Below are positions 47,475-55,396 of a DNA stretch of 64,000 bases, in pieces. Below the pieces are notes generated by a model. The model did no database searches. It saw nothing but the letters and a program-made list of their open reading frames with translations, and had not been told where the DNA came from. Position 1 is the first letter of the stretch; each line of letters starts with the position of its first letter. The DNA lies in assembly GCF_023702225.1 (NCBI RefSeq), contig NZ_JAMQCO010000004.1:353994-417993 (forward strand). The letters are read 5' to 3'. Position numbers and translations under genes: made by a program. The stretch is from Aureimonas altamirensis (GTDB lineage Bacteria > Pseudomonadota > Alphaproteobacteria > Rhizobiales > Rhizobiaceae).

Positions 47475-47743
47475 GACCGTTTGCCCATCTTGGCAAGCCG
47501 CGAAATCAGGAAGATCGGCACCACGATCACCGCGCCGAGAAGGAAATAGTCGATGGCGCGATTGAGCGAGCCGAAGACGGAGTTCCAGAGATAGCGCCCG
47601 AAATCGACGACCCAGTCGACGATTTCCACCGGCCGTATGTCGAACCAGCTCATCAGGATGCCGACAAGCAGCGACAGGATCGCCAGCCGCACGATGACGG
47701 ACAGGGGCGATCCACCCAGAAAATTGGAAACTGAACCCGGCAT
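47471..47743 (-). CDS. DUF6460 membrane protein
   Basis: The 90-residue protein has two membrane segments (about residues 13-32 and 58-80) and the DUF6460 pattern FLGGSPLSVIVRLAILSLLVG with DIRPVEIV. The family is found in alphaproteobacteria and has no known function. ATG 47743 is preferred over a start ten codons upstream. It overlaps the EamA gene by 4 nt. Confidence 0.85.
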   Translation of the reverse strand: MPGSVSNFLGGSPLSVIVRLAILSLLVGILMSWFDIRPVEIVDWVVDFGRYLWNSVFGSLNRAIDYFLLGAVIVVPIFLISRLAKMGKRS

Positions 47744-47826
47744 CGGCACCCTCGTCTGTCTGTTCGACCTCACTTATGCGTGCCTTGCGGCAGAGGCAAG
47801 GCGGTCTGCCGCCCGACCGCTCGTCA

Positions 47827-49467
47827 TCATGGCAGCATCGCCTGCAGCGTATCCAGCCGGTCGGCCTCGAAGGCAGGCTTGTCCCAGCGCAGGCGCGAGA
47901 CGCGCGGAAAGCGCATGGCGACGCCCGAGCGATGCCGCGCCGACTTCTGCAGGCCTTCGAAGGCGACCTCGATGACGAGGCCGTGGTCGGGCTCAGCCCG
48001 GACGGATCGCACCGGGCCGAAGCGTTCTATCGTATTGTCGCGGATGTATTTGTCGAGCTGGCGCAACTCTTCGTCGGTGAAGCCGAAATAGGCCTTGCCC
48101 ACGGGCACCAGTTCCGGCGCGTCCTCAGGGCCCGTCCAGACGCCGAACGTGTAGTCAGAGTAGTAGCTGGACCGTTTGCCGTGGCCGCGTTGCGCATACA
48201 TCAGCACGGCATCTATCAGGTGCGGATCGCGCTTCCATTTGAACCAGGGCCCCTTCGGTCGCCCCGGCACGTAGGGCGACGTCAGTTGCTTGAGCATCAA
48301 ACCCTCGATCACGCTGTGCGGCGGCTGAGCCCGCATCGCCGCCAACTCGTCGAGGCTCCGGTAGGACACCTGCGGCGACAGGTCGAAACGCGTCGGCTCC
48401 AGATCGTCGAGGAATGCCTCCAGCCGCCGCCGCCGCTCCGTATAGGGCAGCGCCCGTATATCCTGCGCGCCATCCTGCAGCAGGTCGTAGGCACGCAGGA
48501 ACACGGGATGCCGGCGCATGACGGCGGCGGACACGGTCTTGCGGTTCAGCCGCTGCTGGAGATCGGAGAAGCTTGCTGCAACGATGCCGCCGCCTTCGAC
48601 CGCCGGCTCGGACGACGAGGCAGGCCGTGCGACGAGAAGCTCGCCGTCCAGCGTGCCATCATAGGTCATGTAGTCGACGAGATCCGGGAAAGAGCCGGAA
48701 ATATCGTCGCCGGTGCGGGAATAGAGCCTCCGGACACCGCCATCCACCGTCGCCTGCACGCGGATGCCATCCCACTTCCACTCCGCGGCATATTCCTCCG
48801 GCCGGATGCGGGCCTGGTCGCCGTCCTCCAGCGGCTGCGACAGCATCACGGGCCGGAACGGCGCGCGTGCCGCCGAGGCCGGCTTGTCGGCCTTCCCCTC
48901 CAGCCACGCGAACAGATCCTCGTAGGGCGGCGCCAGCCCGTGCCACAATTCCTCGATCTCGGCGACGTCGCGGGCGCCGAAATCGGCCAGCGCCTGCTTG
49001 GCCAGCCGCGAAGAAACGCCGATGCGCAACGATCCGGTGACGAGCTTCAGCAAGGCATAGCGCCCGGGCGATTCCAGAACGTCCAGCCACGCCTCCACCA
49101 GAAGGGGCCCTTCCGCACGGGTGGCGCCGTCCAGCGCCTGGATCACCTGTGCCAGGCCCGGGCGCGCGGGTGCACCGGACATCCCGGCCGGTTCCCGTTC
49201 GGGCCAGGCGAGGGCGATGGTTTCCGCCAGGTCTCCGACATAATCGTAGGAATAGCCGAACAGCACCTCGTCCATACGTTCGGTCATCAGCGCGCGCAGC
49301 ATGGCGGGCTTGACGCTCCGTATGTCCAGCCCGCCGGTGATCGCGGCCAGTGCATAGCCGCGCTCAGGGTCCGGTACATGGCGGAAGTAATCGACGAGGA
49401 GGCGCAGCTTGCCGTTACGCTGCGGTGTCAGGAGCAATCGGTCGAGTAGCTCGGCGAAACGCTCCAT
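47827..49467 (-). CDS. Cisplatin-resistance type ATP-dependent DNA ligase
   Basis: The 546-residue enzyme has an N-terminal alpha-helical DNA-binding domain (LLDRLLLTPQRNGKLRLL), a nucleotidyltransferase domain with the adenylated Lys in AEWKWDGIRVQ, and an OB-fold. The motifs YSRTGDDISG, LDGELLV and EGLMLKQL are intact. It seals nicks during repair; related ligases confer cisplatin tolerance. Its usual partners, a metallo-beta-lactamase-fold exonuclease and a helicase, are not adjacent. Instead a DnaQ-like exonuclease lies 12 nt upstream on the same strand. Confidence 0.92.
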   Translation of the reverse strand: MERFAELLDRLLLTPQRNGKLRLLVDYFRHVPDPERGYALAAITGGLDIRSVKPAMLRALMTERMDEVLFGYSYDYVGDLAETIALAWPEREPAGMSGAPARPGLAQVIQALDGATRAEGPLLVEAWLDVLESPGRYALLKLVTGSLRIGVSSRLAKQALADFGARDVAEIEELWHGLAPPYEDLFAWLEGKADKPASAARAPFRPVMLSQPLEDGDQARIRPEEYAAEWKWDGIRVQATVDGGVRRLYSRTGDDISGSFPDLVDYMTYDGTLDGELLVARPASSSEPAVEGGGIVAASFSDLQQRLNRKTVSAAVMRRHPVFLRAYDLLQDGAQDIRALPYTERRRRLEAFLDDLEPTRFDLSPQVSYRSLDELAAMRAQPPHSVIEGLMLKQLTSPYVPGRPKGPWFKWKRDPHLIDAVLMYAQRGHGKRSSYYSDYTFGVWTGPEDAPELVPVGKAYFGFTDEELRQLDKYIRDNTIERFGPVRSVRAEPDHGLVIEVAFEGLQKSARHRSGVAMRFPRVSRLRWDKPAFEADRLDTLQAMLP

Positions 49468-49479
49468 CCCCTCGCGGCC

Positions 49480-50307
49480 TCAGGAGGCGATCGCGGCGAT
49501 GACGGGGCCGCGTGCGATGCGCTGGAGCTGCTCGGCTTGCCGGCGCTTCAGGTGATGCCGGGCCGTGAATGCGGCGTCGGCCTCCATGTTGGGCTGCAGC
49601 ACCAGCCATTCCAGGTAATCGGTGGGCACGTTCCCGAGTGCGATGCCCTTGTGCTTGCCGAAGCGGAAGCGCGCCAGGAGCGCCGGCTCCAGCGTCACAT
49701 GCTCGGCGCGCTCGATGAAATCGTCGAGGCCACGGCAGAACGGCAGGAGTTGCTCGGCGATCCGTCGCATCAGGATGGCGGTGCACAGCGCGTCGTACAG
49801 CGCGCGGTGGGGATGCAGCCCCTCCAGCTGGTGCTGCACTTCCGACAGGTCCAGCGGCAGATATTTGACCAGAGACTGCAGGCCATGCGACCGCACGTCC
49901 GGAAACGCGCGCAGGGCCAATTTGTAGGTGCAGAACCAGCGTCCGGTGAAGCGCAGCCGGTCGCGATCGAAGCTGGCGCGCTGCGCGGCATAGGTCTCGA
50001 CCCCTTTCATGAAGGGGCCCGCCGCCTCGGCAAAGGGCGGCGCGCCGGCGAGCATGTCGTCGGTGATACGGTGCACCCGCCGCGCATGTTCGGTGATGAC
50101 GACGCCACCCGGATCCGCCAGGCTCTGCATGGGGTTGAAGATCCGCCCGGACGCAAGGTCGAGATCCACGGAGCCGATTTCGATCACGGCATCTTCGGCC
50201 GCGCGCGGCTGGCCGGCCGTCTCCGTATCGATCACCCGGACCACGGGGTTGCCCGGCTCGGCGAACAGCGACAGCGTCTTTTGCAAGGCGGGGAACAACT
50301 CTTCCAT
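49480..50307 (-). CDS. DnaQ-like 3'-5' exonuclease with C-terminal DUF3820-like segment
   Basis: The 275-residue protein has a DEDDh exonuclease domain (residues about 20-175). It contains RVIDTETAG, IEIGSVDLD, the ExoIII motif HRALYDALCTA and a distal region after it. The last 70 residues (FRFGKHKGIALGNVP, then DYLEWLV) match the DUF3820 pattern seen in exonuclease X-like enzymes. Transcribed just ahead of the ATP-dependent ligase, it may trim DNA ends before ligation. Confidence 0.86.
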   Translation of the reverse strand: MEELFPALQKTLSLFAEPGNPVVRVIDTETAGQPRAAEDAVIEIGSVDLDLASGRIFNPMQSLADPGGVVITEHARRVHRITDDMLAGAPPFAEAAGPFMKGVETYAAQRASFDRDRLRFTGRWFCTYKLALRAFPDVRSHGLQSLVKYLPLDLSEVQHQLEGLHPHRALYDALCTAILMRRIAEQLLPFCRGLDDFIERAEHVTLEPALLARFRFGKHKGIALGNVPTDYLEWLVLQPNMEADAAFTARHHLKRRQAEQLQRIARGPVIAAIAS

Positions 50308-50350
50308 CGCCTCACAAAATGGGGGGATGCCGACGCGAAGGCAAGTGGAT

Positions 50351-51370
50351 TCAGCCTCCTACGGTCAAGGCCCAGAAGAATGTCGGATCTTCCTGTTCGA
50401 AGCCGCGCTGCTCGCTCGAAAAGACGTAGAGGCGGCCGTTGCCTGCCGTCGCCAGGCCGACGACGTTGCCGAAATTGTCGTTGCCGGCATTGGCCGGATT
50501 GGCCGAATCGTACTGTCGCTCTTCCTGGTCGGCCAGGAAGTTACGGCCGATGACGGCGGAGAAGCCGTCGGTCAGCGGCCGCAATTCGGCGCGGAGGCGC
50601 TCGCCCGTGGTCTTCTCCAGAAGCAGGCCGCCGCCCTCCAGCGCCGAAACGGAGCAGGTGTGGTTGCCGACCAGCTTGGCCGGTTCGTTCAGGAAGCCAT
50701 AGTAATAGACCGAGCATGGCACCTTGCCCTGCATCGCATCGCGCGGCGCGGCAAGCGTATCGGACGGCGTTCCGGCCACCAGTTCGCTGAAGGACAGAGC
50801 GACGTCGCGCACCCGGTCCACGTCGGCGATGCCCGTGCCTTCCGGATGTTCGAGAATGGTCTGCGCGATCACCTGCGGCAACCGTGTGACCTTGCGTTGG
50901 TCGTCCGCATCCAGCAGCGACAGGGTCGATTCGCATTCCTCCGTGCATTGGCCGCCGAACGGAGCGACGACGCCCGCCCCTGTCCCGCGATCGACACGCG
51001 CCGACTTGCCCGTTTCTTCGGCCAGGCCGGGCGCTTCACTGGTGGCAAGGTCGAGCGGCGCGCTGACTTCAGCCGTCCTGGCTTGCTTGTCGAAAACGCA
51101 GACCACGGAACGGACGTTGGCCAAGCCTTTTTCCATGCCTGTCATCAGCGCGTATCCGTAGGTCTCGGAGCCGAAGGGATCGACGACGATGGCCGGCGTC
51201 TCGATCAGTTCCTCGCCCTTCGTCAGACATGCCTTGCGGACGTCGGCACGGAATTCGTCCCATGCCTCCTCGCTTGCTGCCATCGCCGCTCCAGCGCTTA
51301 CGGCGCCACACGCCAATGCGCCGGCAAAGACTGCGGTGCGAAGGCTTCGCCCGTGAAACCTGAAACTCAT
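50351..51370 (-). CDS. Secreted protein, unknown function
   Basis: The 339-residue protein (ATG 51370) has a Sec signal peptide, RTAVFAGALACGAVSAGAAM, cleaved near AMAA. The mature part has several paired cysteines (KACLTKGEE, VVCVFDK, GGQCTEECE, VPCSVYYY, NHTCSVS), which may form periplasmic disulfides. No known domain is recognised. It sits between the exonuclease and nitronate monooxygenase genes. GTG 51391 is an alternative start. Confidence 0.72.
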   Translation of the reverse strand: MSFRFHGRSLRTAVFAGALACGAVSAGAAMAASEEAWDEFRADVRKACLTKGEELIETPAIVVDPFGSETYGYALMTGMEKGLANVRSVVCVFDKQARTAEVSAPLDLATSEAPGLAEETGKSARVDRGTGAGVVAPFGGQCTEECESTLSLLDADDQRKVTRLPQVIAQTILEHPEGTGIADVDRVRDVALSFSELVAGTPSDTLAAPRDAMQGKVPCSVYYYGFLNEPAKLVGNHTCSVSALEGGGLLLEKTTGERLRAELRPLTDGFSAVIGRNFLADQEERQYDSANPANAGNDNFGNVVGLATAGNGRLYVFSSEQRGFEQEDPTFFWALTVGG

Positions 51371-51524
51371 GAGACCTGTCCCCTCTGTCACCTGCCCGAC
51401 AGAAACCTTGGCCGGGATCGACGGTTCCAGGTTTGACCATGCGAGAAGGGCAAAGTCTTGACCTTTCCGGCTCCGCCCGCTTTGGTGGCCCCGCCATTTA
51501 CGTTTACGTCAATCGGGAGGAAAG

Positions 51525-52487
51525 ATGTCACTGCCGGCCATCATGCAGACGCTGAGGTTGCCCGTCATCGGCGCACCGCTGTTCATCATATCCAATCCGC
51601 GGCTGGTTCTGGCGCAGGTGACATCCGGCATCGTCGGTGCGTTTCCGGCGCTGAATGCCAGGCCGGAGGCCTTGCTGGACGATTGGCTCGGCGAGATCGC
51701 CGAGGGGATCGCCTCCCATGATGCCGCCAATCCCGACCGGCGCGCCGCCCCATTCGCCGTCAACCAGATCGTCCATCGCTCCAATACGCGGCTGGATCGC
51801 GATCTGGCCCTGTGCGTCCGGCACCGCGTGCCCATCGTCATCACGTCGCTCGGCGCCGTGGAAGAGGTCAACCAGGCCGTACATAGCTATGGCGGCATCG
51901 TGCTGCACGACGTGATCAACGACCGCTTCGCGCACAAGGCGGTGGAAAAGGGCGCCGATGGCCTGATCGCGGTTGCGGCGGGCGCCGGCGGCCATGCGGG
52001 ACAGCTTTCGCCGTTTGCGCTGGTGCAGGAGATTCGCCGCTGGTTCGACGGGCCGCTCTTCCTGTCCGGCGCGATCGCCACCGGCGGCGCGGTGCTGGCG
52101 GCACAGGCCATGGGCGCGGACGGCGCCTATATCGGCTCCGCCTTCATCGCGACGGAAGAGGCCAACGCGTCCGATGCCTACCGGCAGGCAGTCGTCGACG
52201 CCCGTGCGGGCGACATCGTCTATTCCAGCTATTTCACCGGCGTGTCCGGCAATTACCTTCGGACATCCATCGAGGCGGCCGGAATGGATCCGGACAATCT
52301 GCCTGAAGCGGACAAAAGCAAGATGGATTTCGGTGCGGCGGCAGGCGGCGACAAGGCAAAGGCCTGGAAGGATATCTGGGGCGCGGGCCAGGGTGTCGGA
52401 GCGGTCGATGCGGTCGTGCCCGCCGCCCGGCTGGTGGACAGGCTGGCCGATGAATACGAGGCCGCGCGTCGGCGGCTGGCGCTTTAG
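51525..52487 (+). CDS. Nitronate monooxygenase (2-nitropropane dioxygenase family)
   Basis: This FMN TIM-barrel oxidises nitronates. The 320-residue protein has the N-terminal LPVIGAPLFI, the substrate-site region VITSLGAVEEV, AAGAGGHAG and the phosphate-binding SGAIATGGAVLAAQAMGADGA motif. ATG 51525 follows GGGAGG. The gene is followed by a strong hairpin and then tRNA-Thr. Confidence 0.92.
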   Translation: MSLPAIMQTLRLPVIGAPLFIISNPRLVLAQVTSGIVGAFPALNARPEALLDDWLGEIAEGIASHDAANPDRRAAPFAVNQIVHRSNTRLDRDLALCVRHRVPIVITSLGAVEEVNQAVHSYGGIVLHDVINDRFAHKAVEKGADGLIAVAAGAGGHAGQLSPFALVQEIRRWFDGPLFLSGAIATGGAVLAAQAMGADGAYIGSAFIATEEANASDAYRQAVVDARAGDIVYSSYFTGVSGNYLRTSIEAAGMDPDNLPEADKSKMDFGAAAGGDKAKAWKDIWGAGQGVGAVDAVVPAARLVDRLADEYEAARRRLAL

Positions 52488-52522
52488 GGAGGCTCGCAAG
52501 CCTGTTTCGCAAAATAAGGCTT

Positions 52523-52559
52523 GAACGGCGCCCGGATGGGATGTATCAGGGCGCCGTTC
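52523..52559 (+). terminator. Hairpin after nitronate monooxygenase
   Basis: GAACGGCGCCC (52523-52533) and GGGCGCCGTTC (52549-52559) form a perfect 11-bp stem around a 15-nt loop, 35 nt after the stop codon. The T-run is poor, but location and strength favour a terminator separating the gene from tRNA-Thr. Confidence 0.7.
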
Positions 52560-52571
52560 CTACAGGAACCA

Positions 52572-52647
52572 GCCGCTTTAGCTCAGTTGGTAGAGCACAT
52601 CATTCGTAATGATGGGGTCAGGTGTTCGAGTCACCTAAGCGGCACCA
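52572..52647 (+). tRNA. tRNA-Thr (anticodon CGT)
   Basis: All cloverleaf arms pair: acceptor GCCGCTT/AAGCGGC, D stem GCTC/GAGC, anticodon stem CATCA/TGATG with loop TTCGTAA (anticodon CGT), and T stem AGGTG/CACCT with TTCGAGT. The CCA end is encoded (52645-52647). It reads ACG codons. An integrase gene points at its 3' end, so the 3' half is the likely attachment site of the element to its right, and the tRNA has been kept intact. Confidence 0.97.
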
Positions 52648-52732
52648 ACAAAATCAGGCACTTAGCCGGTTTTTAGAGCTTCCTGAAAACAGCTTCCGCA
52701 CAGAAACCGCACAGATTGGGTTGTGTTTGGCC

Positions 52733-53845
52733 TTATGCGGCCTTCTTTTTCGAGCCGCCACCAAGGCGAGTCGAGGCGATTGACTGTTGGTGATCCGGGT
52801 GGTGATGCCCGTACACGTCTTCCAACATCTGCATTGTCATGCCAGCGAAACCGGCAATCTCATTCATCGGTACTCCGGCCTGCATCTGCCACGTAACAGC
52901 CGTGTGGCGTAGGCAGTGCGGGACAACATCGGCATCGAGCCGTGCGCCTTCCCTTGCGGCCCTGAAGGACGATTCCAGCCGATCAATTGGCTTGCCGTGG
53001 TAATGCACGACATAGGGAATTCCCTTGTCGATACGCTGCCAACGTTCCAGATGGGCAAGCAGGCGTTGCGGTATACGGATCGCAGGACGGCGCTTTTTGG
53101 ATTCTTCCTCCGCAGCACTCCGGCGATACATGACGCCATTGGCAAGATCGATATGGCCTCCGGTATCGTTGGCCTGCCACTGCAAACCCAAAATGGCCCG
53201 GTGGCGTGTCCCGGTGTAAAGGCCAATCAGGATGAAGCGGGCCAGATGCCGACGCTTTTGCTTCTTCGCAATCGTCCGGTCCCGCCAGACAGCCCATATC
53301 AGCCGGGCAGCTTCATCACGAGTTAGCCAACGTTCCCGCGAACGGGATTTCTTCGGCAAGGTCACGACCGTATCGGCTTTGAGTCCGTATTCTTTTTTGT
53401 AGAAATTCACGGCAGCTTGCAGGATCGCCAAATCGCGGCGGGCACCGGAATCGGTTCCCCTCGCCTTCGTGAACTCCCGGCACTTCGGACCTAGAATTTG
53501 ATCCGGTGTCATGTCGCCCCAAAAGTCATTGAGCCTGCCGATCATGGCGTCAAACTCGCGCATCTTCGGCGGCTTGTCTTTGCCAGTGGGACGGGTTTCA
53601 GGTGGGTATTTTTCATCGCGATATGCCATGAGGATATCGGCAATCAGCACTTCAGACGCGGCGGCATTCGGCTTAACCGGGTTATGCGACCGCGCCAGAT
53701 ATTGGGCTAGTTTCTGTTGGGCTAGTTCAACGTCGCCTTCAGAATATCCCGTGCGTTCAAACTTTGCGCCATCGCGGATGACCCATGTTTTCCGGCCCTC
53801 TCTTTCGAGCAGCACGAGCCTTGCGGGCTTTTTTGGACGCGACAT
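52733..53845 (-). CDS. int: Tyrosine recombinase (element integrase)
   Basis: The 370-residue integrase has an N-terminal DNA-binding region (ADILMAYRDEKYPPETRP), a SAM-like core-binding domain and a catalytic domain. Catalytic residues are Arg in YTGTRHRAILGL, the HCLRHTAVT box, GHHHP and Tyr in MLEDVYG. It should recombine at tRNA-Thr, whose 3' end lies 85 bp beyond its stop. Its 5' end overlaps the excisionase-like frame by 124 nt. Confidence 0.93.
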   Translation of the reverse strand: MSRPKKPARLVLLEREGRKTWVIRDGAKFERTGYSEGDVELAQQKLAQYLARSHNPVKPNAAASEVLIADILMAYRDEKYPPETRPTGKDKPPKMREFDAMIGRLNDFWGDMTPDQILGPKCREFTKARGTDSGARRDLAILQAAVNFYKKEYGLKADTVVTLPKKSRSRERWLTRDEAARLIWAVWRDRTIAKKQKRRHLARFILIGLYTGTRHRAILGLQWQANDTGGHIDLANGVMYRRSAAEEESKKRRPAIRIPQRLLAHLERWQRIDKGIPYVVHYHGKPIDRLESSFRAAREGARLDADVVPHCLRHTAVTWQMQAGVPMNEIAGFAGMTMQMLEDVYGHHHPDHQQSIASTRLGGGSKKKAA

Positions 53846-54045
53846 TTTTCTAGCATCTCCGAAATTGCGTTGCGGGTTACGAAATCTTTGTTGGCGATAC
53901 GAATCGCCTCCAAATTACCCTTCGCTATTTCAGTGCGTAATGATGCGGGTGTCAAGCTACCAGCAAAAAATAATCGACATGCATCCTGTAGGCGTACAGG
54001 GGTTGAGTCTAAAATATCGTTTTCTGAAATTTCCTTTTTGCACAT
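53722..54045 (-). CDS. Excisionase-like small DNA-binding protein
   Basis: The 107-residue product has a MerR/excisionase-type helix-turn-helix: VRLQDACRLFF, then LTPASLRTEIAKGNLEAIRI and FVTRNAISEMLEKC. The last 40 residues lie over the integrase start in another frame and look unstructured. ATG 54045 has a GGAG site 5 nt upstream. Position just before int suggests directionality control of excision. Whether the long overlap is real or the protein ends early by a sequence change is unclear. Confidence 0.65.
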   Translation of the reverse strand: MCKKEISENDILDSTPVRLQDACRLFFAGSLTPASLRTEIAKGNLEAIRIANKDFVTRNAISEMLEKCRVQKSPQGSCCSKERAGKHGSSAMAQSLNARDILKATLN

Positions 54046-54110
54046 GGGACTCCTATTCCGGGTTGTTCGGTTGCGAACTCTCCTATTCAGTTGTTGGGGA
54101 ACACGACAAA

Positions 54111-54127
54111 GGCGGCACGAGGCCGCC
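54111..54127 (-). terminator. Hairpin terminator in the leftward operon
   Basis: GGCGGC-ACGAG-GCCGCC forms a 6-bp GC stem that on the minus strand is followed by TTTGT. It lies 55 nt past the 43-residue gene and before the excisionase gene. Nearby are the perfect palindromes ATGTATACAT (54143-54152) and GGTTGCAACC, which may be operators. Confidence 0.5.
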
Positions 54128-54181
54128 CCTTGATCGTTCTAAATGTATACATGAATACCGTTGCGGTTGCAACCCTATTCT

Positions 54182-54313
54182 TTATACAACCGCTAATATT
54201 TTTTCGACTCTGGCAACGCGGCTGGCCTCGATCTCTGCCATGGCGGCGATCTTCTGTTGCATGGCCTCGAAACGGCGATCCAGATCGATGAGAAGTTGAC
54301 GGCGATCCATCAT
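54182..54313 (-). CDS. 43-residue charged helical protein
   Basis: ATG 54313 overlaps the stop of the HNH gene upstream (ATGA) and the frame runs to TAA 54182-54184. The product, MDRRQLLIDLDRRFEAMQQK followed by a second helical half ending in ILAVV, is one amphipathic coiled coil with heptad-spaced Leu, Ile and Met. Translational coupling supports it. No family is recognised; a dimeric partner for the HNH protein is possible. Confidence 0.5.
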   Translation of the reverse strand: MMDRRQLLIDLDRRFEAMQQKIAAMAEIEASRVARVEKILAVV

Positions 54314-54831
54314 AGCGCAGCCGCTCCAACGTTGAATTCGCCATGATAGACTCTAGCGGCACCAAGGTAGGCAGCGTAGGCAGCTTCAGCGGTGGGAAAC
54401 AGGCCGAGGAAATATCGCTTGCCGTCGAGGTTTACGGACGCGCCGAATGATCCCTCTGCATAGCGGTAGACGCCCTTGTAGCCAGACTTGTTGTTTTTGT
54501 AGAGGCTGCGGTTTCGAAGGTTTTCCGCTCGTGTAGCTTCGCGAAGGTTGGCCCATGCGTTATCGTCACGAATTCGGTTGATATGATCGATGCAGTCGGT
54601 AGGCCAATTACCCGTTACCATTCGCCAAGCGAGGCGATGGGCGTAATAGCTATGACCGCGTATAGCTATGACGCGATATCCCTTTGCATCCACGCTTCCG
54701 GCTACGTTACCCTTTTTGGATCGTGCGGGGCTTGTTTGCTTCCAGTGGAATTCGCCGGTTGTGGGATTGTAGGTTAGAAGCTCGTTTAATTCGGCTTGCG
54801 TAATATCGTTTTTGTTTTCTAGTTTATTCAT
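54310..54831 (-). CDS. HNH endonuclease with AP2 DNA-binding domain (copy 1)
   Basis: The 173-residue protein is of the free-standing HNH-AP2 homing type. The N-terminal part has YNPTTGEFHWKQ and then GYRVIAIRGHSYYAHRLAWRM; the HNH core reads CIDHINRIRDDNAWANLREA, with both His and the Asn. Residues about 115-170 form an AP2 domain (SGYKGVYRYAEGSFGASV, then YFLGLFPTAEAAYAAY). Such genes copy themselves into cognate alleles. It lies in the leftward cluster near the integrase. Confidence 0.88.
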   Translation of the reverse strand: MNKLENKNDITQAELNELLTYNPTTGEFHWKQTSPARSKKGNVAGSVDAKGYRVIAIRGHSYYAHRLAWRMVTGNWPTDCIDHINRIRDDNAWANLREATRAENLRNRSLYKNNKSGYKGVYRYAEGSFGASVNLDGKRYFLGLFPTAEAAYAAYLGAARVYHGEFNVGAAAL

Positions 54832-54840
54832 TTGATAACC

Positions 54841-54860
54841 TCGTAATAGTTATTTTACGA
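54841..54860. promoter_or_regulatory. Palindrome between divergent transcripts
   Basis: TCGTAA-N8-TTACGA lies 10 bp upstream of the HNH gene's start and 17 bp before the -35 box of the rightward promoter. It is a candidate operator controlling both. Confidence 0.4.
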
Positions 54861-54876
54861 GATTATTTAGAAATTA

Positions 54877-54905
54877 TTGACTTTTGACTTTATTGTTGTT
54901 ATAAA
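54877..54905 (+). promoter_or_regulatory. Sigma-70-type promoter of the candidate small RNA
   Basis: TTGACT (54877-54882) and TATAAA (54900-54905) are separated by exactly 17 bp. This near-consensus promoter points rightward, opposite to both flanking genes. Transcription would start near 54912. Confidence 0.65.
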
Positions 54906-54911
54906 TAGAAC

Positions 54912-54999
54912 TGTAGGGAGTAGTTAACCCTACGGCATAACCTCCATAAGTTGTTGATGAGAAGCCCTCGCAAGATTCGTTCTGCGGGGCTTTTCTTTG
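54912..54999 (+). ncRNA. Candidate small RNA of about 88 nt
   Basis: The predicted transcript starts with a hairpin, GTAGGG (54913-54918) pairing with CCCTAC (54928-54933). It continues with an unpaired stretch containing CCTCC (54941-54945), complementary to ribosome-binding sites. It ends in an intrinsic terminator: AAGCCC-T-CGCA pairing with TGCG-GGGCTT, then TTTTCTTT (to 54998). It is encoded between two leftward genes, opposite to them, and no convincing protein is encoded. The promoter and terminator are seen; expression is inferred. Confidence 0.6.
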
Positions 55000-55380
55000 T
55001 TAATCAACCAGTTGGAATTTCCAGTAAGCTTCGCCACACTTACAATTGTCTTCGTTGAAGAACTCAACAGCAATTTCGAAATCCTTGCATATCTTCAAAT
55101 GATCCGCGATAGCTTGGAAAGTGTACGCATGTGCATACGATGCAGTGTCGAACTCTGTTTCACGATCATATGGCTTAATGTTCGTGAACGGTATTACCTT
55201 TATACGCCCTCCGAGACTACTGTTTTCGGTAATCTTATTAGCTATTGAATCCCAGATTCTCCGCACGTTGACGAAATCGCGTATATCGTCCTCGTCTTCG
55301 TACCTATGCCCTGCTGCTATCCTGTTTGCTTTATGGAATACGTCCCAGCAGTCTTCGGTTATTTGAATTCGTTCTGTCAT
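55000..55380 (-). CDS. Phage protein of unknown function
   Basis: This 126-residue acidic protein is not recognised. It starts with a short helical region (WDVFHKANRIAAGH) and an acidic run (RYEDEDDIRDF). It ends with paired Cys (NCKCGEAYWKF) in a probable beta-rich tail. Its low GC content and position place it in the element's leftward cluster, after the 337-residue HNH-fold protein. Confidence 0.6.
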   Translation of the reverse strand: MTERIQITEDCWDVFHKANRIAAGHRYEDEDDIRDFVNVRRIWDSIANKITENSSLGGRIKVIPFTNIKPYDRETEFDTASYAHAYTFQAIADHLKICKDFEIAVEFFNEDNCKCGEAYWKFQLVD

Positions 55381-55396
55381 ATCGTTTCCCCTCGTT

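Noticed and set aside
54087..54365. A 92-codon minus-strand frame over the HNH end and coiled-coil gene
   Set aside because: Composition is Arg/Ser-rich without structure. The 43-residue frame with ATGA coupling explains the same stretch better.
54957..55059. A short peptide starting within the candidate small RNA
   Set aside because: No ribosome site precedes the ATG, and the frame runs through the terminator into the neighbouring gene's antisense.
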